The notes beneath the pieces were generated by a model. The model was not told the DNA's origin. It worked only from the letters and a program-made list of their open reading frames with translations, and did no database searches. A stretch of 64,000 nt of DNA, taken from NCBI RefSeq assembly GCF_000018885.1, contig NC_010168.1:124001-188000 (forward strand), given 5' to 3'. This DNA is from Renibacterium salmoninarum ATCC 33209 (GTDB lineage: Bacteria; Actinomycetota; Actinomycetes; Actinomycetales; Micrococcaceae). A program made the translations under genes and the position numbers. Positions 9,320 to 19,788 of this stretch are shown in pieces; the first letter of the stretch is position 1; every line of letters begins with the position of its first letter.

Positions 9320-10909
9320 ATGGATTCGTCAATGGGTGAAGTATCGAGCCCGGAGCACGGCGGTCCTGACCAAACGAGCGACGGAGAACTGATCGCGCGG
9401 GTCAGAACTGGTGACACCGCTGCGTTTGGGCAACTTTTTGAGCGGCACCGCGACGTTGCGCTGTCCGTTGCCCGACGAAATTCGGATAGTGCTACCGATG
9501 CTGAAGACGCCGTTTCTGAGGCATTTTCCTCAATATTTCAGGCCTTGAGTGCGGGAAAAGGGCCCGATAGCTTTTTCCGAGCCTATTTACTCTCTGCGGT
9601 GACTCGGATTGCCCGGCATCGAAACGTACATGCTGGTAGATCTGGGCTAACTTCCGAGACTGAGATTTTAGACCAAGCCACTCAGGACGCCGATCCGGTG
9701 CTCCTAGAGTTCGAATCCAATACGGTCTCCCAAGCTTTTTCGATCCTGCCCGAACGTTGGCAAGCCGTGCTGTGGTACTTGGATGTAGAGCGAATGAAGC
9801 CGGCCATGGCGGCAACATATTTGGGCCTTTCACCAAATGCGGTCTCAGCCTTGGCAATCCGGGCGCGAGACGGTTTACGCAAAGCCTATTTGCAAAGCCA
9901 TGTGAGCGAGACGGTCCAGGATAACTGCGCGCCTTACGCCTCGAAACTCGGTTCCTTTGCGATGAATACCCTGCGCCGAACCGAGCGTAGAGCAGTGCAA
10001 GAGCACCTAGAGAATTGCGCGAAATGCACCGCGGTACTGTTGGAACTCACTGATGTCAGTTCGGCCATGCGTGCCGGTTTGATCCCGGTGGTGCTGGGCG
10101 CGGGAGCGCTTGGTTGGTTTGGCCTGGCGCCAGCTGGCGGCGTAGTAGCTTCTGCCGGGTTACTCGTCTGGCTACAAGGGATTGTGCGCGCAATATTCGA
10201 ATGGTTCCAACAGCTTGGCCGGACGACATTAGCTGTTTCCGGGGCGGCAGTAGTGGTGGTTGCGGTTGCCGTGGCAGCCGTTGCTAGTCAGGGTTTTGGG
10301 CTGTGGTCACCACCGCCTACCGCGCAAGCGGAACCCGCGGCGCCCACATCGAATAGCCCGCAAGTACAACCAACAGCAGAAACTTCTCCGGTAGCCTCGC
10401 CGCCACCGACTGAAGTAGGCGAAACGCCCAGCCCGTTGCCGCCAGTTGCAGTGCCCAGCCCGCTTCCGGTGCCCTCGCCAACTGCTCCACCATCGGCGAG
10501 AAACGATCCAACGCCCTCTGCAACGCCGTCGCCCGCTGTGCCGCCAACGCAAGCAGCCCAACTACTCGTGTCCGCAAGCGCTTCGGCGCGACCGCCGTCG
10601 TCGGCGCCCTTATTGCGCGTCAGCTTCAATGTTTCGGGGACCACAATGCTGGAGCCCGCCACCGTCACGCTTCGACTCAAAGGAGATTCGAGCCTAGCGT
10701 TTGGGCTTTGGGATCATCAGCCTGCCGGTTGGCAATGCGAGGTTGTTGATAAGGCGACAATACGCTGCGAGTCCAAGGCTCCGGACCGCGCTGATTTGTC
10801 CTTCAACATCTATGCGCTTGTTTCGCCAACAGCTGCAAGTGCTGTTTTGAACTACGAATATTCAAGCAGCCAGACGCGGATTTTCAGCGCAGATTACTTG
10901 TTGCGCTGA
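9320..10909 (+). CDS. ECF sigma factor fused to zinc-finger, membrane and Pro-rich external region
   Basis: A 529-residue protein with an excellent Shine-Dalgarno (GGGGGAG, AGGGA). Residues about 22-105 are sigma region 2 and 130-190 sigma region 4 (LPERWQAVLWYLDVE, then AATYLGLSPNAVSAL). A zinc-finger anti-sigma-like segment follows (EHLENCAKCTAV: H229, C233, C236), then two hydrophobic segments near 254-285 and 305-323, a Pro/Ser/Thr/Ala-rich stretch about 330-430, and a beta-rich C-terminal domain about 440-529. Sigma and anti-sigma modules are thus in one chain, as in some large actinobacterial ECF groups with C-terminal extensions. The tail would lie outside the membrane and could sense the envelope; that is inference. 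Confidence 0.88.
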   Translation: MDSSMGEVSSPEHGGPDQTSDGELIARVRTGDTAAFGQLFERHRDVALSVARRNSDSATDAEDAVSEAFSSIFQALSAGKGPDSFFRAYLLSAVTRIARHRNVHAGRSGLTSETEILDQATQDADPVLLEFESNTVSQAFSILPERWQAVLWYLDVERMKPAMAATYLGLSPNAVSALAIRARDGLRKAYLQSHVSETVQDNCAPYASKLGSFAMNTLRRTERRAVQEHLENCAKCTAVLLELTDVSSAMRAGLIPVVLGAGALGWFGLAPAGGVVASAGLLVWLQGIVRAIFEWFQQLGRTTLAVSGAAVVVVAVAVAAVASQGFGLWSPPPTAQAEPAAPTSNSPQVQPTAETSPVASPPPTEVGETPSPLPPVAVPSPLPVPSPTAPPSARNDPTPSATPSPAVPPTQAAQLLVSASASARPPSSAPLLRVSFNVSGTTMLEPATVTLRLKGDSSLAFGLWDHQPAGWQCEVVDKATIRCESKAPDRADLSFNIYALVSPTAASAVLNYEYSSSQTRIFSADYLLR

Positions 10910-10911
10910 GC

Positions 10912-11556
10912 CTAAGCGGCGCCGCTGATCAATCGGATGGGCCGGCCAGTTTCGTCGAAGTGTGCCCCGGCGCCTGCTTGGATAAATTGCACGGTAGTTT
11001 CGATGCGCTCTTGGAGTGCAGCATCTTCGGCGTCGGTGCTGCGTGAAGCGCTCGCAGTCAACGAGCCATGAATGAGGTGTGCCAAATCGGCTACCTCAGT
11101 GGGTGGCAAGTAGCCTTCAGTAACCGCGCGCGCCAAAATATCCTGAAGTAGCTTACTGAGCTCGCCCACGTGTACGGATAGCTTGGCGAATGAGTCAGCT
11201 GAAAGCACTGAACGCATTGCGGGTCCTGGCGGAAGGTGACGTTTGGACAGGTCTTCAATCTGTGCGCGAACGTAACAAGCAAGCTGGTCCACAGGATTGG
11301 CTAAAGCAGAAAGTTCCGACTTTAGATCAGCTAAGAATCGGCCGGTTTCATCGAGGGCATACGCGACGAGGAGCTGTTCCAAGTCCGCGAAGTAGTTATA
11401 GACCGCGGTCCGGCCCACCCCGGCGCGTCGAGCCACATCGGTCATGGTGAGTCCGGGCAGGCCGTGTGAGAAGAGCAGCTCGCCGAACGCGTCAAGGACT
11501 TTGCGCTGTGTGAGCTCGCGCTGTTCGGCGTTGCTGGAGGCGACTATGCGGGGCAT
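10912..11556 (-). CDS. TetR/AcrR-family transcriptional regulator
   Basis: 214 residues. The N-terminal helix-turn-helix reads LTMTDVARRAGVGRTAVYNYF, followed by DLEQLLVAYA, the usual TetR layout. The all-helical C-terminal part, which would bind an inducer, is not assignable to a ligand. Its stop lies 2 bases from the end of the convergent sigma-factor gene. The start at 11556 (MPRIVASSNAEQ) leaves the usual short arm before the helix-turn-helix. The upstream region holds no neighbour on the opposite strand, so the target is unclear. Confidence 0.85.
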   Translation of the reverse strand: MPRIVASSNAEQRELTQRKVLDAFGELLFSHGLPGLTMTDVARRAGVGRTAVYNYFADLEQLLVAYALDETGRFLADLKSELSALANPVDQLACYVRAQIEDLSKRHLPPGPAMRSVLSADSFAKLSVHVGELSKLLQDILARAVTEGYLPPTEVADLAHLIHGSLTASASRSTDAEDAALQERIETTVQFIQAGAGAHFDETGRPIRLISGAA

Positions 11557-11623
11557 GTAGACATATTAGCTGATTTTGTCAGTAAACGCTGAGTCTCGAC
11601 TATTTCGCCCCCTGAGAACCAGC

Positions 11624-11702
11624 CTTCTCTCCGTTGAGGGGTCGCGTGATGACGCTAAGCGAAGCGCTTAGCGTCATCACGCGACCCCTCAACGGAGAGA
11701 AG
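11624..11702. repeat. 79-bp near-perfect palindrome, 38-base arms and 3-base loop
   Basis: Arms 11624-11661 and 11665-11702 pair without a mismatch around a 3-base loop. The right arm overlaps the last 14 bases of the oxidoreductase gene that ends at 11689. Position downstream of that minus-strand gene suggests a terminator, although the stem is far longer than termination needs. Confidence 0.85.
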
Positions 11703-12852
11703 CGGTAGAAGCCGAAGGAACTGGGATGGAGATACCGTTTTCCGCTGACGATCGAGCTATCGTTTCCAGCACTTGTTGAACTTGCAGACCTTCCGCGAAT
11801 GACGGCGACGGCGTTTCGCCACCTTCGATGCAAAGCAAGAAGTCACGGACTTGGTGCGTGAAGCTGTGCTCCCAGCCGATGATGTGACCTTGCGGCCACC
11901 ACGCTGCTAGATAAGGATGCTCTGGTTCGGTGACCAAAATTCGTCGGAATCCCTGTTCAGCGATTGAATCTGTGGAGTCCAAGAATTCCAACTCGTTGAG
12001 CCGCTCGAGGTCGAATTTCAATGCTCCCTCGCTGCCATAGATCTCCAGCTGAAGCGCATTTTTACGGCCGGTAGCCACCCGGGATGCATCCAGACTGGCG
12101 ACCGCGCCAGATCCCAATACCAAGTTGGCCCAGACCGCGTCATCAACCGTGACTTCTTCGAGCTGGCCGGAGGGCCCTGGGCGTTTTGCCACAAAGGTCT
12201 TCAGCGGGCCAGAGGTAGCGGCTACTTTGTCTGCGAGCACAAACTGCACCAAGTCGACGGCGTGGCTAGCGATGTCTCCCAACGCGCCAGATCCGGCGGT
12301 CTCAGCACGTAAACGCCAGGTCATAGGTGATTGCTCATCGCTAAGCCAATCCTGGAGGTAGGACGCTCTGACTTGCCGAATAGCGACAAGTCGCCCGGAG
12401 GTTACCAAGTTTCGGGCAAGCGCTAGCGCGGGAATTCGACGATAGTTAAAGCCCACTATCGAGAAAACGCCGCGGCTCGTTGCCTCGGCTGCTGCGGCAA
12501 CCATCGCCTCTGCCTCGGCGACCGAATTGGCCAATGACTTTTCTACGATCACGTGTTTTCCAGCTTGCAAGGCGGCAATCGCGATTTCGGCGTGCGTCCA
12601 GCCGGGTGTTCAAATGTCCACAATCTGGATGTCATCGCGCTCAAGAACGCGTCGCCAATCCGTCTCAGTTTCTTGCCAGCCGAATTGGGCTGCGGCGGCA
12701 GCGAGTTCGGTTGAGGAGCGCCCGACCAATACCTGCTGCTGATAATGAGGTAACGCAAATGCCGCACGCGCATTCCGCCAAGCCGCCGAATGCGCGCGGC
12801 CCATGAACCCGTAGCCGATCGCGGCAATGCCTAGCGTGGTGGTGCTAGCCAT
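11689..12852 (-). pseudogene. Gfo/Idh/MocA-family oxidoreductase with internal TGA
   Basis: From ATG 12852 (MASTTTLGIAAIGYGFMGRAH, with the NAD(P)-binding G-x-G-x-x-G) the frame runs to TGA at 12607-12609 in IQIVDI-stop-TPGWTHAE and continues in the same frame to 11689. Relatives have VDICTPGW, so a Cys codon (TGC/TGT) probably became TGA. Downstream, AGKHVIVEKSLANS is the conserved EKP-type motif region. Full length is about 387 residues. The gene begins 2 bases after the stop of the next Gfo/Idh gene. It would oxidise a sugar or inositol derivative; the substrate is unknown. Confidence 0.85.
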
Positions 12853-12854
12853 GG

Positions 12855-13961
12855 TCAGCCGCCCAGTGTAGCGCCGAACGGATTCCAATCCGCTGGTAGC
12901 GCCTTCGTTGCTGGGGCAGTGGAAGTTACTTCAACAAACTCGCCGCGCTCGCCGGACTCCGTTATTGAGGCCATCGCATCGACCACGTGGAAGGCTTGCT
13001 CGCCGGTTGCCCGGTGCGGCACACCGGCCCGAATCGACCGGGCCATATCCAAGGCGCCAACGCCGCGTCCGGTGACTTCCCCTTCACAAGGAACAGTGGT
13101 CCACTCATCGCTGCCAGCTCGGCAGATTTTGATCTCGCCGTCGAAATTATTCGGGTCTGGCAACGCGATAGTCGCCTCGGTTCCGGTGATTTCCACCACG
13201 CCTACTCGTACCTTCGGCGAGTCGAAGCTAAAGATGCTCTGCCCGGAGCCGCCGTCGGCGAACTGCAAAAGTGCGCCAAAATGCGTAGGGACCTGGACGT
13301 CGAACACTTCGTTTTCTTTAGGGCCGGAGCCGATGACGCGTTGAGCCTTGGCTTGTGAACTGAGAGCTGCAACGCGTGAAATTGAGCCAAAAGTTTGCAC
13401 TAGCGCGGTCAAATAGTACGGGCCAATATCGAAGAGCGGCCCGGCACCTTGCTGAAACAAGAACGCGGGGTTCGGGTGCCATGATTCGGGGCCAGGGGAC
13501 TGAAACACCGAGAGGGCGGTCAGCGGTTGGCCAATGTCGCCGCGTTCGATCATCCGGCGCGCCGTCTGCAGGCCAGGCCCCAGGAAAGTATCCGGTGCGC
13601 AACCGAGCCGCAAGCCAGCTCGGTTAGCCGCCTCAAGCAGGCCACGGCCGCTTTCCCGGTCTAGGGAAAATGGCTTTTCGCTCCAGACGTGTTTGCCCGC
13701 TGCGACGGCGGCTTCAGCCACTTCAACGTGCGCGGCCGGAATGGTCAGATTGACCACGATTTCGACGTCGGGGTGGCTGAGCGCCGCCTCTACGCCGCCG
13801 TGAGTTTCGATGTTGAATTCCTTGGCACGGTCAGCAGTAACTTGTTCAAAGACGTCCGCAACTACATGAACTTTGACATCGGGAAACTTCGCGAGGTTTT
13901 CCAGATACTGCTTACTAATGACGCCAGCGCCAATGAGCGCAATTCCTACTGGGGCGCTCAT
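12855..13961 (-). CDS. Gfo/Idh/MocA-family NAD(P)-dependent sugar dehydrogenase
   Basis: 368 residues, apparently intact. The Rossmann start is VGIALIGAGVISKQYLENL, and the conserved AGKHVWSEKPFSLD carries the catalytic EKP lysine. The C-terminal alpha/beta domain includes LFDIGPYYLTALV. Its 3' end abuts the second oxidoreductase and its 5' end overlaps the epimerase gene by 4 bases, so these three form a translationally coupled catabolic operon. Comparable sets act on inositol-like or keto-sugar substrates in actinobacteria; which one applies here cannot be read from sequence. Confidence 0.9.
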   Translation of the reverse strand: MSAPVGIALIGAGVISKQYLENLAKFPDVKVHVVADVFEQVTADRAKEFNIETHGGVEAALSHPDVEIVVNLTIPAAHVEVAEAAVAAGKHVWSEKPFSLDRESGRGLLEAANRAGLRLGCAPDTFLGPGLQTARRMIERGDIGQPLTALSVFQSPGPESWHPNPAFLFQQGAGPLFDIGPYYLTALVQTFGSISRVAALSSQAKAQRVIGSGPKENEVFDVQVPTHFGALLQFADGGSGQSIFSFDSPKVRVGVVEITGTEATIALPDPNNFDGEIKICRAGSDEWTTVPCEGEVTGRGVGALDMARSIRAGVPHRATGEQAFHVVDAMASITESGERGEFVEVTSTAPATKALPADWNPFGATLGG

Positions 13962-14727
13962 GCGTTAGCACCCTGAGCGTCTGCGAGGCCGTTCAAATAA
14001 GCCAGGCTTCCGGCTAGGCCATCGAAAATATCGCCACGGTAGTCGTCAAACTCGATTACGCCAGCTTCCAACTGCGGCGCGGCGGCCAAAATAGCGGGAA
14101 TATCCACTTTTCCTTCACCAACGGGTAGTTGGTCCAGTGGCTCGGTAGTCAGCGGTCCATCTTTTAGGTGAACGAACTTAACTCGGTTACCTAAGCGATG
14201 CAAAAGTTCGGCGGGGTTTTCACCAGCCACTGCGGCCCAGTAAGTGTCAACTTCGAGCCCTACGGCGTCGTCTAGGCGGTCGGCGAGCTGCTCCAAGGCG
14301 CTGCGGCCCTCGAGTTTGGTTTCCAGTTCCCACCAGTGGTTGTGATAGCCCACGGTGATGCCGTATTCGGCGCCCTTGGCGGCCGCAGCATTGAGCGCCT
14401 GAGCAGTTTTCTCAATTTCTTCGAGGCGTTTCCATTGCTCTTCGGGGATAAATGGGTCGATCACCGTGCCAATGCCCAGTGCTTTAGCGGCGGCAAAAAT
14501 TTCGTCCTGATCGCTTTTCAGCAGTGGCGCATGTCCGCTTGGCGCCTTGAGGCCTTGAGGCCATGAGTACTGAGTGCTACAGCAAGCTCTTTCGCCGTGG
14601 CAGCAAAGTTATAAGGTTCGACGGCGGTGAATCCGAGTTCCGCAATCTTGGCTACCGTGCCGGAAAGGTCTTCTTCAAGCTGGCGGCGCACCGAGTAGAG
14701 CTGGACCGAAAGCAATGGCTTGGGCAT
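13958..14727 (-). pseudogene. sugar phosphate isomerase/epimerase (TIM barrel), broken by an 8-bp duplication
   Basis: The protein begins MPKPLLSVQLYSVRRQLEED and ends with the barrel sequence FDDYRGDIFDGLAGSL. The two halves are in different frames. At the junction the plus strand has TTGAGGCC twice in tandem (14547-14554 and 14555-14562). Removing one copy restores LKAPSGHAPLLKSDQDEIF and one open frame of about 254 residues. Metal-binding residues of the xylose-isomerase-like fold appear later (VGYHNHWWE, EVDTYW, KFVHLKD). The gene heads the operon with the two Gfo/Idh dehydrogenases. Confidence 0.88.
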
Positions 14728-14851
14728 GCTGCTCCTTGTGGAGAGAAATGAGCTGAATAGCATCAACTCTATTCAACTTATGTCGATCGTCAAGCAAAAG
14801 ATGCCATTTTTATGACAATACTCGAGAAGGTTCAACAATTTTCCGGTCAGA

Positions 14852-14869
14852 ATTGCCCTAGTTGGCAAT
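14852..14869. promoter_or_regulatory. possible operator between epimerase and ROK genes
   Basis: ATTGCC and GGCAAT form an inverted repeat with a 6-base spacer in the divergent region. The place and size suit the binding site of the adjacent ROK regulator, but only one site is seen. Confidence 0.35.
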
Positions 14870-14921
14870 AGTTTCGCTCTGAACAGGACATTTGTCCTCG
14901 GACCGTGCTATCACTGGATCC

Positions 14922-16142
14922 ATGTCAATGCTCCAAAGCACCGCAAATGGCCTTTCTAATGGCGCGCTCAACGCCGCCAGTTCGCTGACTCGAGCGGGGG
15001 AGCTATTCCAGATCTTTCGAGATGGCCAAGCGCGTACCCGCGCTGAGCTGGCCGAGCTCACTGGTCTGGCGAGGTCAACCGTTGCCGCCAGGCTCGATGC
15101 GCTGACCGCCCTTGGCCTGATCGGTCCCGCGGGTGAGGCTGTCTCTTCGGGTGGGCGGCCGCCGTCGCGCGTAGCCTTCAACCCCACTGCCAGGATTGTG
15201 TTTGCCGTCGACGTCGGAGCGACGCACTTATTGGTCGCGCTGACCGATCTCGGTGGGCGGCTGTTGGGTGAGCGGAAAGTCGCGGCAGACGTATCTGACG
15301 GGCCCGAAAAAGTGCTCGATCTAGTCATTCGACAATGTCAAGAATTACTCGCAGAGTCCGGCCGGTCAGCTAAAGAGCTTGCCGGAATAGGCATTGGAGT
15401 TCCTGGGCCAGTCGAGCACAGCAGTGGAAAACCAGCCAGTCCGCCGATCATGCCTGGTTGGGATCGCTTTGATATTCCGAGCTATATCCAGCGAGTCTTT
15501 GACACAGATGTGTTGGTAGACAACGACGTCAACATCATGGCGCTAGGTGAACGCGCGGCCCATTGGCGCGAAGCGCAGGACCTGCTATTTATCAAGGTCG
15601 CCACTGGCATTGGCTCCGGCATTATCAGCGGAGGTTTACTGCAACGTGGCGCGGATGGCACTGCGGGCGATCTGGGTCATGTGCGGGTGGCTAGGGGTGA
15701 AGGCATTATTTGTCGCTGCGGCAATGAAGGTTGCCTGGAGGCGATTGCTTCGGGGCCGGCCATTGCGCGTGCGTTGACCGAGTCCGGGGTGCCCGCCAAT
15801 AACGGCGAAGAAATCTTGGCACTCGTTCGTGCTGGAAATGTTCAGGCGATCCAGGTGTTTCGGCAGGCCGGACGCGATGTTGGCGATGTTTTGGCCACCT
15901 GCGTCAGCATGCTGAACCCAGCGGTGGTAGTCATCGGCGGTTCACTCTCCGCGGCAGGCGAGCACTTGCTAGCAGGCGTTCGAGAGGTGGTCTATGCGCG
16001 CTCGCTGCCCCTTGCTACCTCACGATTGAGTATTGTGCAATCCAAGGCGGGGGCGGAGGCCGGCGTCCTGGGCGCTAGTCGAATGGTCACCGACCACGTG
16101 CTTTCCGCTAGTCGAATTGATGCGGCGCTCGCGCTGCTCTAA
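14922..16142 (+). CDS. ROK-family transcriptional regulator, intact
   Basis: About 406 residues from ATG 14922; a TTG at 14892 is a weaker alternative. The N-terminal winged helix is RTRAELAELTGLARSTVAARL. The ROK domain has FAVDVGATHLLVAL (phosphate-1-like motif), DNDVNIMALGE, a glycine-rich GIGSGIISGG, and an intact zinc motif CRCGNEGCLE. It lies between the divergent epimerase/dehydrogenase operon and the ABC importer genes, so it likely represses both in the absence of the sugar. In contrast to the ROK gene at 5248 it shows no lesion. Confidence 0.9.
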   Translation: MSMLQSTANGLSNGALNAASSLTRAGELFQIFRDGQARTRAELAELTGLARSTVAARLDALTALGLIGPAGEAVSSGGRPPSRVAFNPTARIVFAVDVGATHLLVALTDLGGRLLGERKVAADVSDGPEKVLDLVIRQCQELLAESGRSAKELAGIGIGVPGPVEHSSGKPASPPIMPGWDRFDIPSYIQRVFDTDVLVDNDVNIMALGERAAHWREAQDLLFIKVATGIGSGIISGGLLQRGADGTAGDLGHVRVARGEGIICRCGNEGCLEAIASGPAIARALTESGVPANNGEEILALVRAGNVQAIQVFRQAGRDVGDVLATCVSMLNPAVVVIGGSLSAAGEHLLAGVREVVYARSLPLATSRLSIVQSKAGAEAGVLGASRMVTDHVLSASRIDAALALL

Positions 16143-16414
16143 ATCTGGGCGGTAGCAGGTTTGACGTTCAACTTTTAGGTCTGATGCTTACTTTTTGGTG
16201 CGGGCTTTTCGGCATGCCATCGCCTTCTGAGCGCCGATACTCGATCCTTTCGCACCGTTCGCAAGTCATTTGCTTTGATGCAAACAAGAATAACCAATTT
16301 ACTGCGCACTTTTGATTAACCTCCGGCATAAGTTGCTCTAGGTTTGAGATAACCATTGTGGGACGGGTCACATTTCAGTGATCTGCTTCGGTTCAACCGA
16401 CAAGGAAGTCTTCC

Positions 16415-17719
16415 GTGAAAGTTCGCAAACTCGTAGCAATTGCGGCGCTCAGCACGCTCGCACTCAGCACTGCCGCCTGCGGGGGCGGCGGCAGTAATTC
16501 GAATAGCTCAGGTGGTGGCACTCTGACCTATTGGGCCTCGAACCAGGGCGCCAGCCTGGACAATGACAAACAGAATCTGACGCCGTTGCTGGACAAATTC
16601 CAGCAACAAACCGGCGTAAAAGTGAACCTAGAAGTCATCGGTTGGAATGACTTGCAGACCCGAATCCAAACCGCTGTCACTTCTGGTCAGGCGCCCGACG
16701 TCGTCAATATTGGCAATACTTGGGCGTCCTCGCTGCAGGCCACTGGCGCGTTTATGCCCTATTGCGATGAAGAGATGAAGGCGACCGGCGGCGCGGACAA
16801 ATTCGTCAAAACCGCTTTGGACACCGGTGGAGCGCCCGGACAGACTGCCACTTCAGTGCCGCTTTACGGTCTGGCCTATGGGCTCTACTACAACAAGACG
16901 ATGTTTACCGCTGCCGGGCTACAGCCTCCCACAACGTGGGAAGACATGGTTTCTGCGGCGAAAAAACTCACTACCGGTGGCGTTCATGGCTTCGCCTTGG
17001 CCGCGGGCAGCTACACCGAAAACGCGCACTTTGCCTTCATAAACTCCGCCCAAAACGGTGCAGAGCTATTCGACAAAGACGCTAAGCCGACCTTCGACTC
17101 GGACGGCGTGGTGGACGGTGTGAAGCGCTACCTCGATTTGATGCAGACGGACAAAGTTGTTGACGTGGCTAATGCGCAATACGACAACGGGACCAAGGCA
17201 GTCAAAGACTTTGCTTCCGGCAAGGTCGGCATGATTTTGACGCAGAACAACGCCGATAATTCGATTTCAAGCAACGGAATGAAAAGCGACGCATACGGCG
17301 TGGTTCCCTTCCCAGCTCCGCAGAATGCGAAGGAGAAGATTGCCAGCTTTGTTGCCGGCATCAATCTCTCGATCTTCAAAAACACCAAAAATAAGGACGC
17401 CGCGCTCAAATTCGTGAACTTTATGACCAGCCCGGATACCCAAACGACCTTGGGTAAGCCGTTTTCTTCCTTGCCGGTGCTCAAAGATGCAAAGGCGGTC
17501 TTTACCGATAACGAGGCGGAGGCAAAAACCTTCAGCGATATTTACGCGAACATGTCCAAGCCATTGCCGCTGACGCCCAATGAGGATCAGTTTGAAAACA
17601 CCGTAGGTAAGGCGATGAACCAGTTCTTTGCCACCATTGCCTCTGGCGGAACGGTGAGCGCCGACGATATTCGTAAGGCCTTCAAAGCAACTCAGGAGCA
17701 AGTAGCAGCAGCCGGATAG
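16415..17719 (+). CDS. family 1 extracellular sugar-binding lipoprotein of an ABC importer
   Basis: 434 residues from GTG 16415, preceded by AAGGAAG. The signal peptide ends in lipobox LSTAAC followed by a Gly/Ser linker. The mature protein has TYWASNQGASLDND, SGQAPDVVNIGNTWASSL and GLAYGLYYNKTMF, typical of carbohydrate-binding SBP_bac_1 proteins of the CUT1 type. Two permease genes follow. The 270 bases upstream (16143-16414) hold no gene; they should include the promoter, but I see no certain operator. Confidence 0.92.
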   Translation: MKVRKLVAIAALSTLALSTAACGGGGSNSNSSGGGTLTYWASNQGASLDNDKQNLTPLLDKFQQQTGVKVNLEVIGWNDLQTRIQTAVTSGQAPDVVNIGNTWASSLQATGAFMPYCDEEMKATGGADKFVKTALDTGGAPGQTATSVPLYGLAYGLYYNKTMFTAAGLQPPTTWEDMVSAAKKLTTGGVHGFALAAGSYTENAHFAFINSAQNGAELFDKDAKPTFDSDGVVDGVKRYLDLMQTDKVVDVANAQYDNGTKAVKDFASGKVGMILTQNNADNSISSNGMKSDAYGVVPFPAPQNAKEKIASFVAGINLSIFKNTKNKDAALKFVNFMTSPDTQTTLGKPFSSLPVLKDAKAVFTDNEAEAKTFSDIYANMSKPLPLTPNEDQFENTVGKAMNQFFATIASGGTVSADDIRKAFKATQEQVAAAG

Positions 17720-17806
17720 TCGACGACGGCGGGGTCGCAGTAGCGCGGCCCCGCAACGAAATTCGCCTGCCAGGATCTTGGCAGGTTGGACCTGGAAGGG
17801 AAAAAC

Positions 17807-18776
17807 GTGTCCGTCTTGACTCGCGCCGAGAGTCCCGCAGAGCCTCCGGTAGCCCGCAATAAAACTCGCGTCAAAAAGCGCAAACCGGTGGGTCGCTGGT
17901 TGCCATATGCCTTGTTGGCACCCGCAGTAATTTTTGAACTACTCATTCACGTCGTCCCCATGGTGTTTGGCATTTGGGTTAGCTTTTTCAAGCTGACCAA
18001 GGTGTTCATTGCGAATTGGAGCAGCGCGCCCTTTATTGGGCTTGGCAACTACCAAATTGCCATTGACTTCAACGGGGCTGTTGGGCAGGGCTTACTCCGT
18101 TCGTTTTTAGTCACCTGCGGATTCACCATCTTGGTGGTGGGTATTTCCTGGTCCTTCGGAATGGCAGGCGCTGTGGCGCTGCAGCGCAAATTCTTTGGTC
18201 GCGGATTCTTGCGGACGCTTTGCCTGATCCCCTACGCGTTGCCAACCTATGCTGCGGTTATCACCTGGAAATTTATGTTCCAGAAGGATACAGGCGCGAT
18301 TAACTTTTTCCTTTACGACGTACTGCACTTGCCCGGGGACAAGCCGTTCTGGCTCATTGGTGACAACTCCTTTGTGGCGTTGGTTGTGGTGGCGATCTGG
18401 AAGATGTGGCCGCTCGCTTTCCTGATGCTGATGGCTGGCCTGCAATCAGTTCCGCAGGATGTTTATGAAGCCTCGGCAGTTGACGGCGCAAAGCCGTTCC
18501 GGCAGTGGCAGTCCATTACTTTACCCATGATGCGTCCGGTCAACACCGTGCTGCTTTTGGTGATGTTTCTCTTGACTTTCAACGATTTCAATACGCCCTT
18601 TGTGTTGTTTGGCAGCGCGCAACCGCCGCTGGGCGATCTGATCTCATTCCACATCTACAACGCCTCGTTCTTGACCTGGAACTTTGGCTCGGGTTCGGCA
18701 ATGTCAGTGCTCTTGCTGCTGTTCCTGTTAGTGGTCAGCGGCATCTATCTTCTGATTTTGAATAGGAAGTCTAAGC

Positions 18777-18784
<8 letters not shown>
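17807..18784 (+). CDS. CUT1 sugar ABC transporter permease, MalF type
   Basis: The likely start is GTG 17807 (VSVLTRAESP), placed 6 bases after GGAAGGG; this gives 325 residues. Six membrane segments are visible, beginning PYALLAPAVIFELLIHVVP. The EAA loop that contacts the ATPase is EASAVDGAKPFRQWQSITLP. It overlaps the second permease by 8 bases. No ATPase gene is present in the locus; CUT1 systems of actinobacteria often share one MsiK-type ATPase encoded elsewhere. Confidence 0.92.
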
Positions 18785-19640
<856 letters not shown>

Positions 19641-19663
19641 CCGTCACTCCGTACTGCCGTCAC

Positions 19664-19750
19664 CCCGTACTTGGATGCATTTTCGGCACACGGATGCGCC
19701 TTAAGCGGTCTAAGGAGTATCCGTGTGCCGAAAATGCATCCAAGTACGGG
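19664..19750. terminator. very long hairpin between convergent genes
   Basis: Perfect 32-base arms (19664-19695 and 19719-19750) flank a 23-base loop that contains a further CCTTA/TAAGG pair. It lies between the end of the importer operon (19640) and the convergent DsbA-like gene (ends 19789), where it would stop transcription from both sides. Confidence 0.8.
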
Positions 19751-19788
19751 AGGGGGTGGGGCGAGATGGGATCTGGTGTCGAAGTGCG

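Noticed and set aside
10288..10680. Long Gly/Val-rich open frame on the minus strand opposite the sigma gene
   Set aside because: It is the mirror of the Pro/Ser/Thr-rich linker; low-complexity coding gives open antisense frames. No ribosome site or family resemblance.
5476..12609. In-frame TGA codons in the ROK gene (5476) and in the Gfo/Idh gene (12607, at a likely Cys position) as selenocysteine or recoding
   Set aside because: No selenocysteine-insertion-like hairpin directly follows, neither family uses selenocysteine, and other genes of the window are cut by TAA and TAG in the same way, so plain nonsense mutations are simpler.
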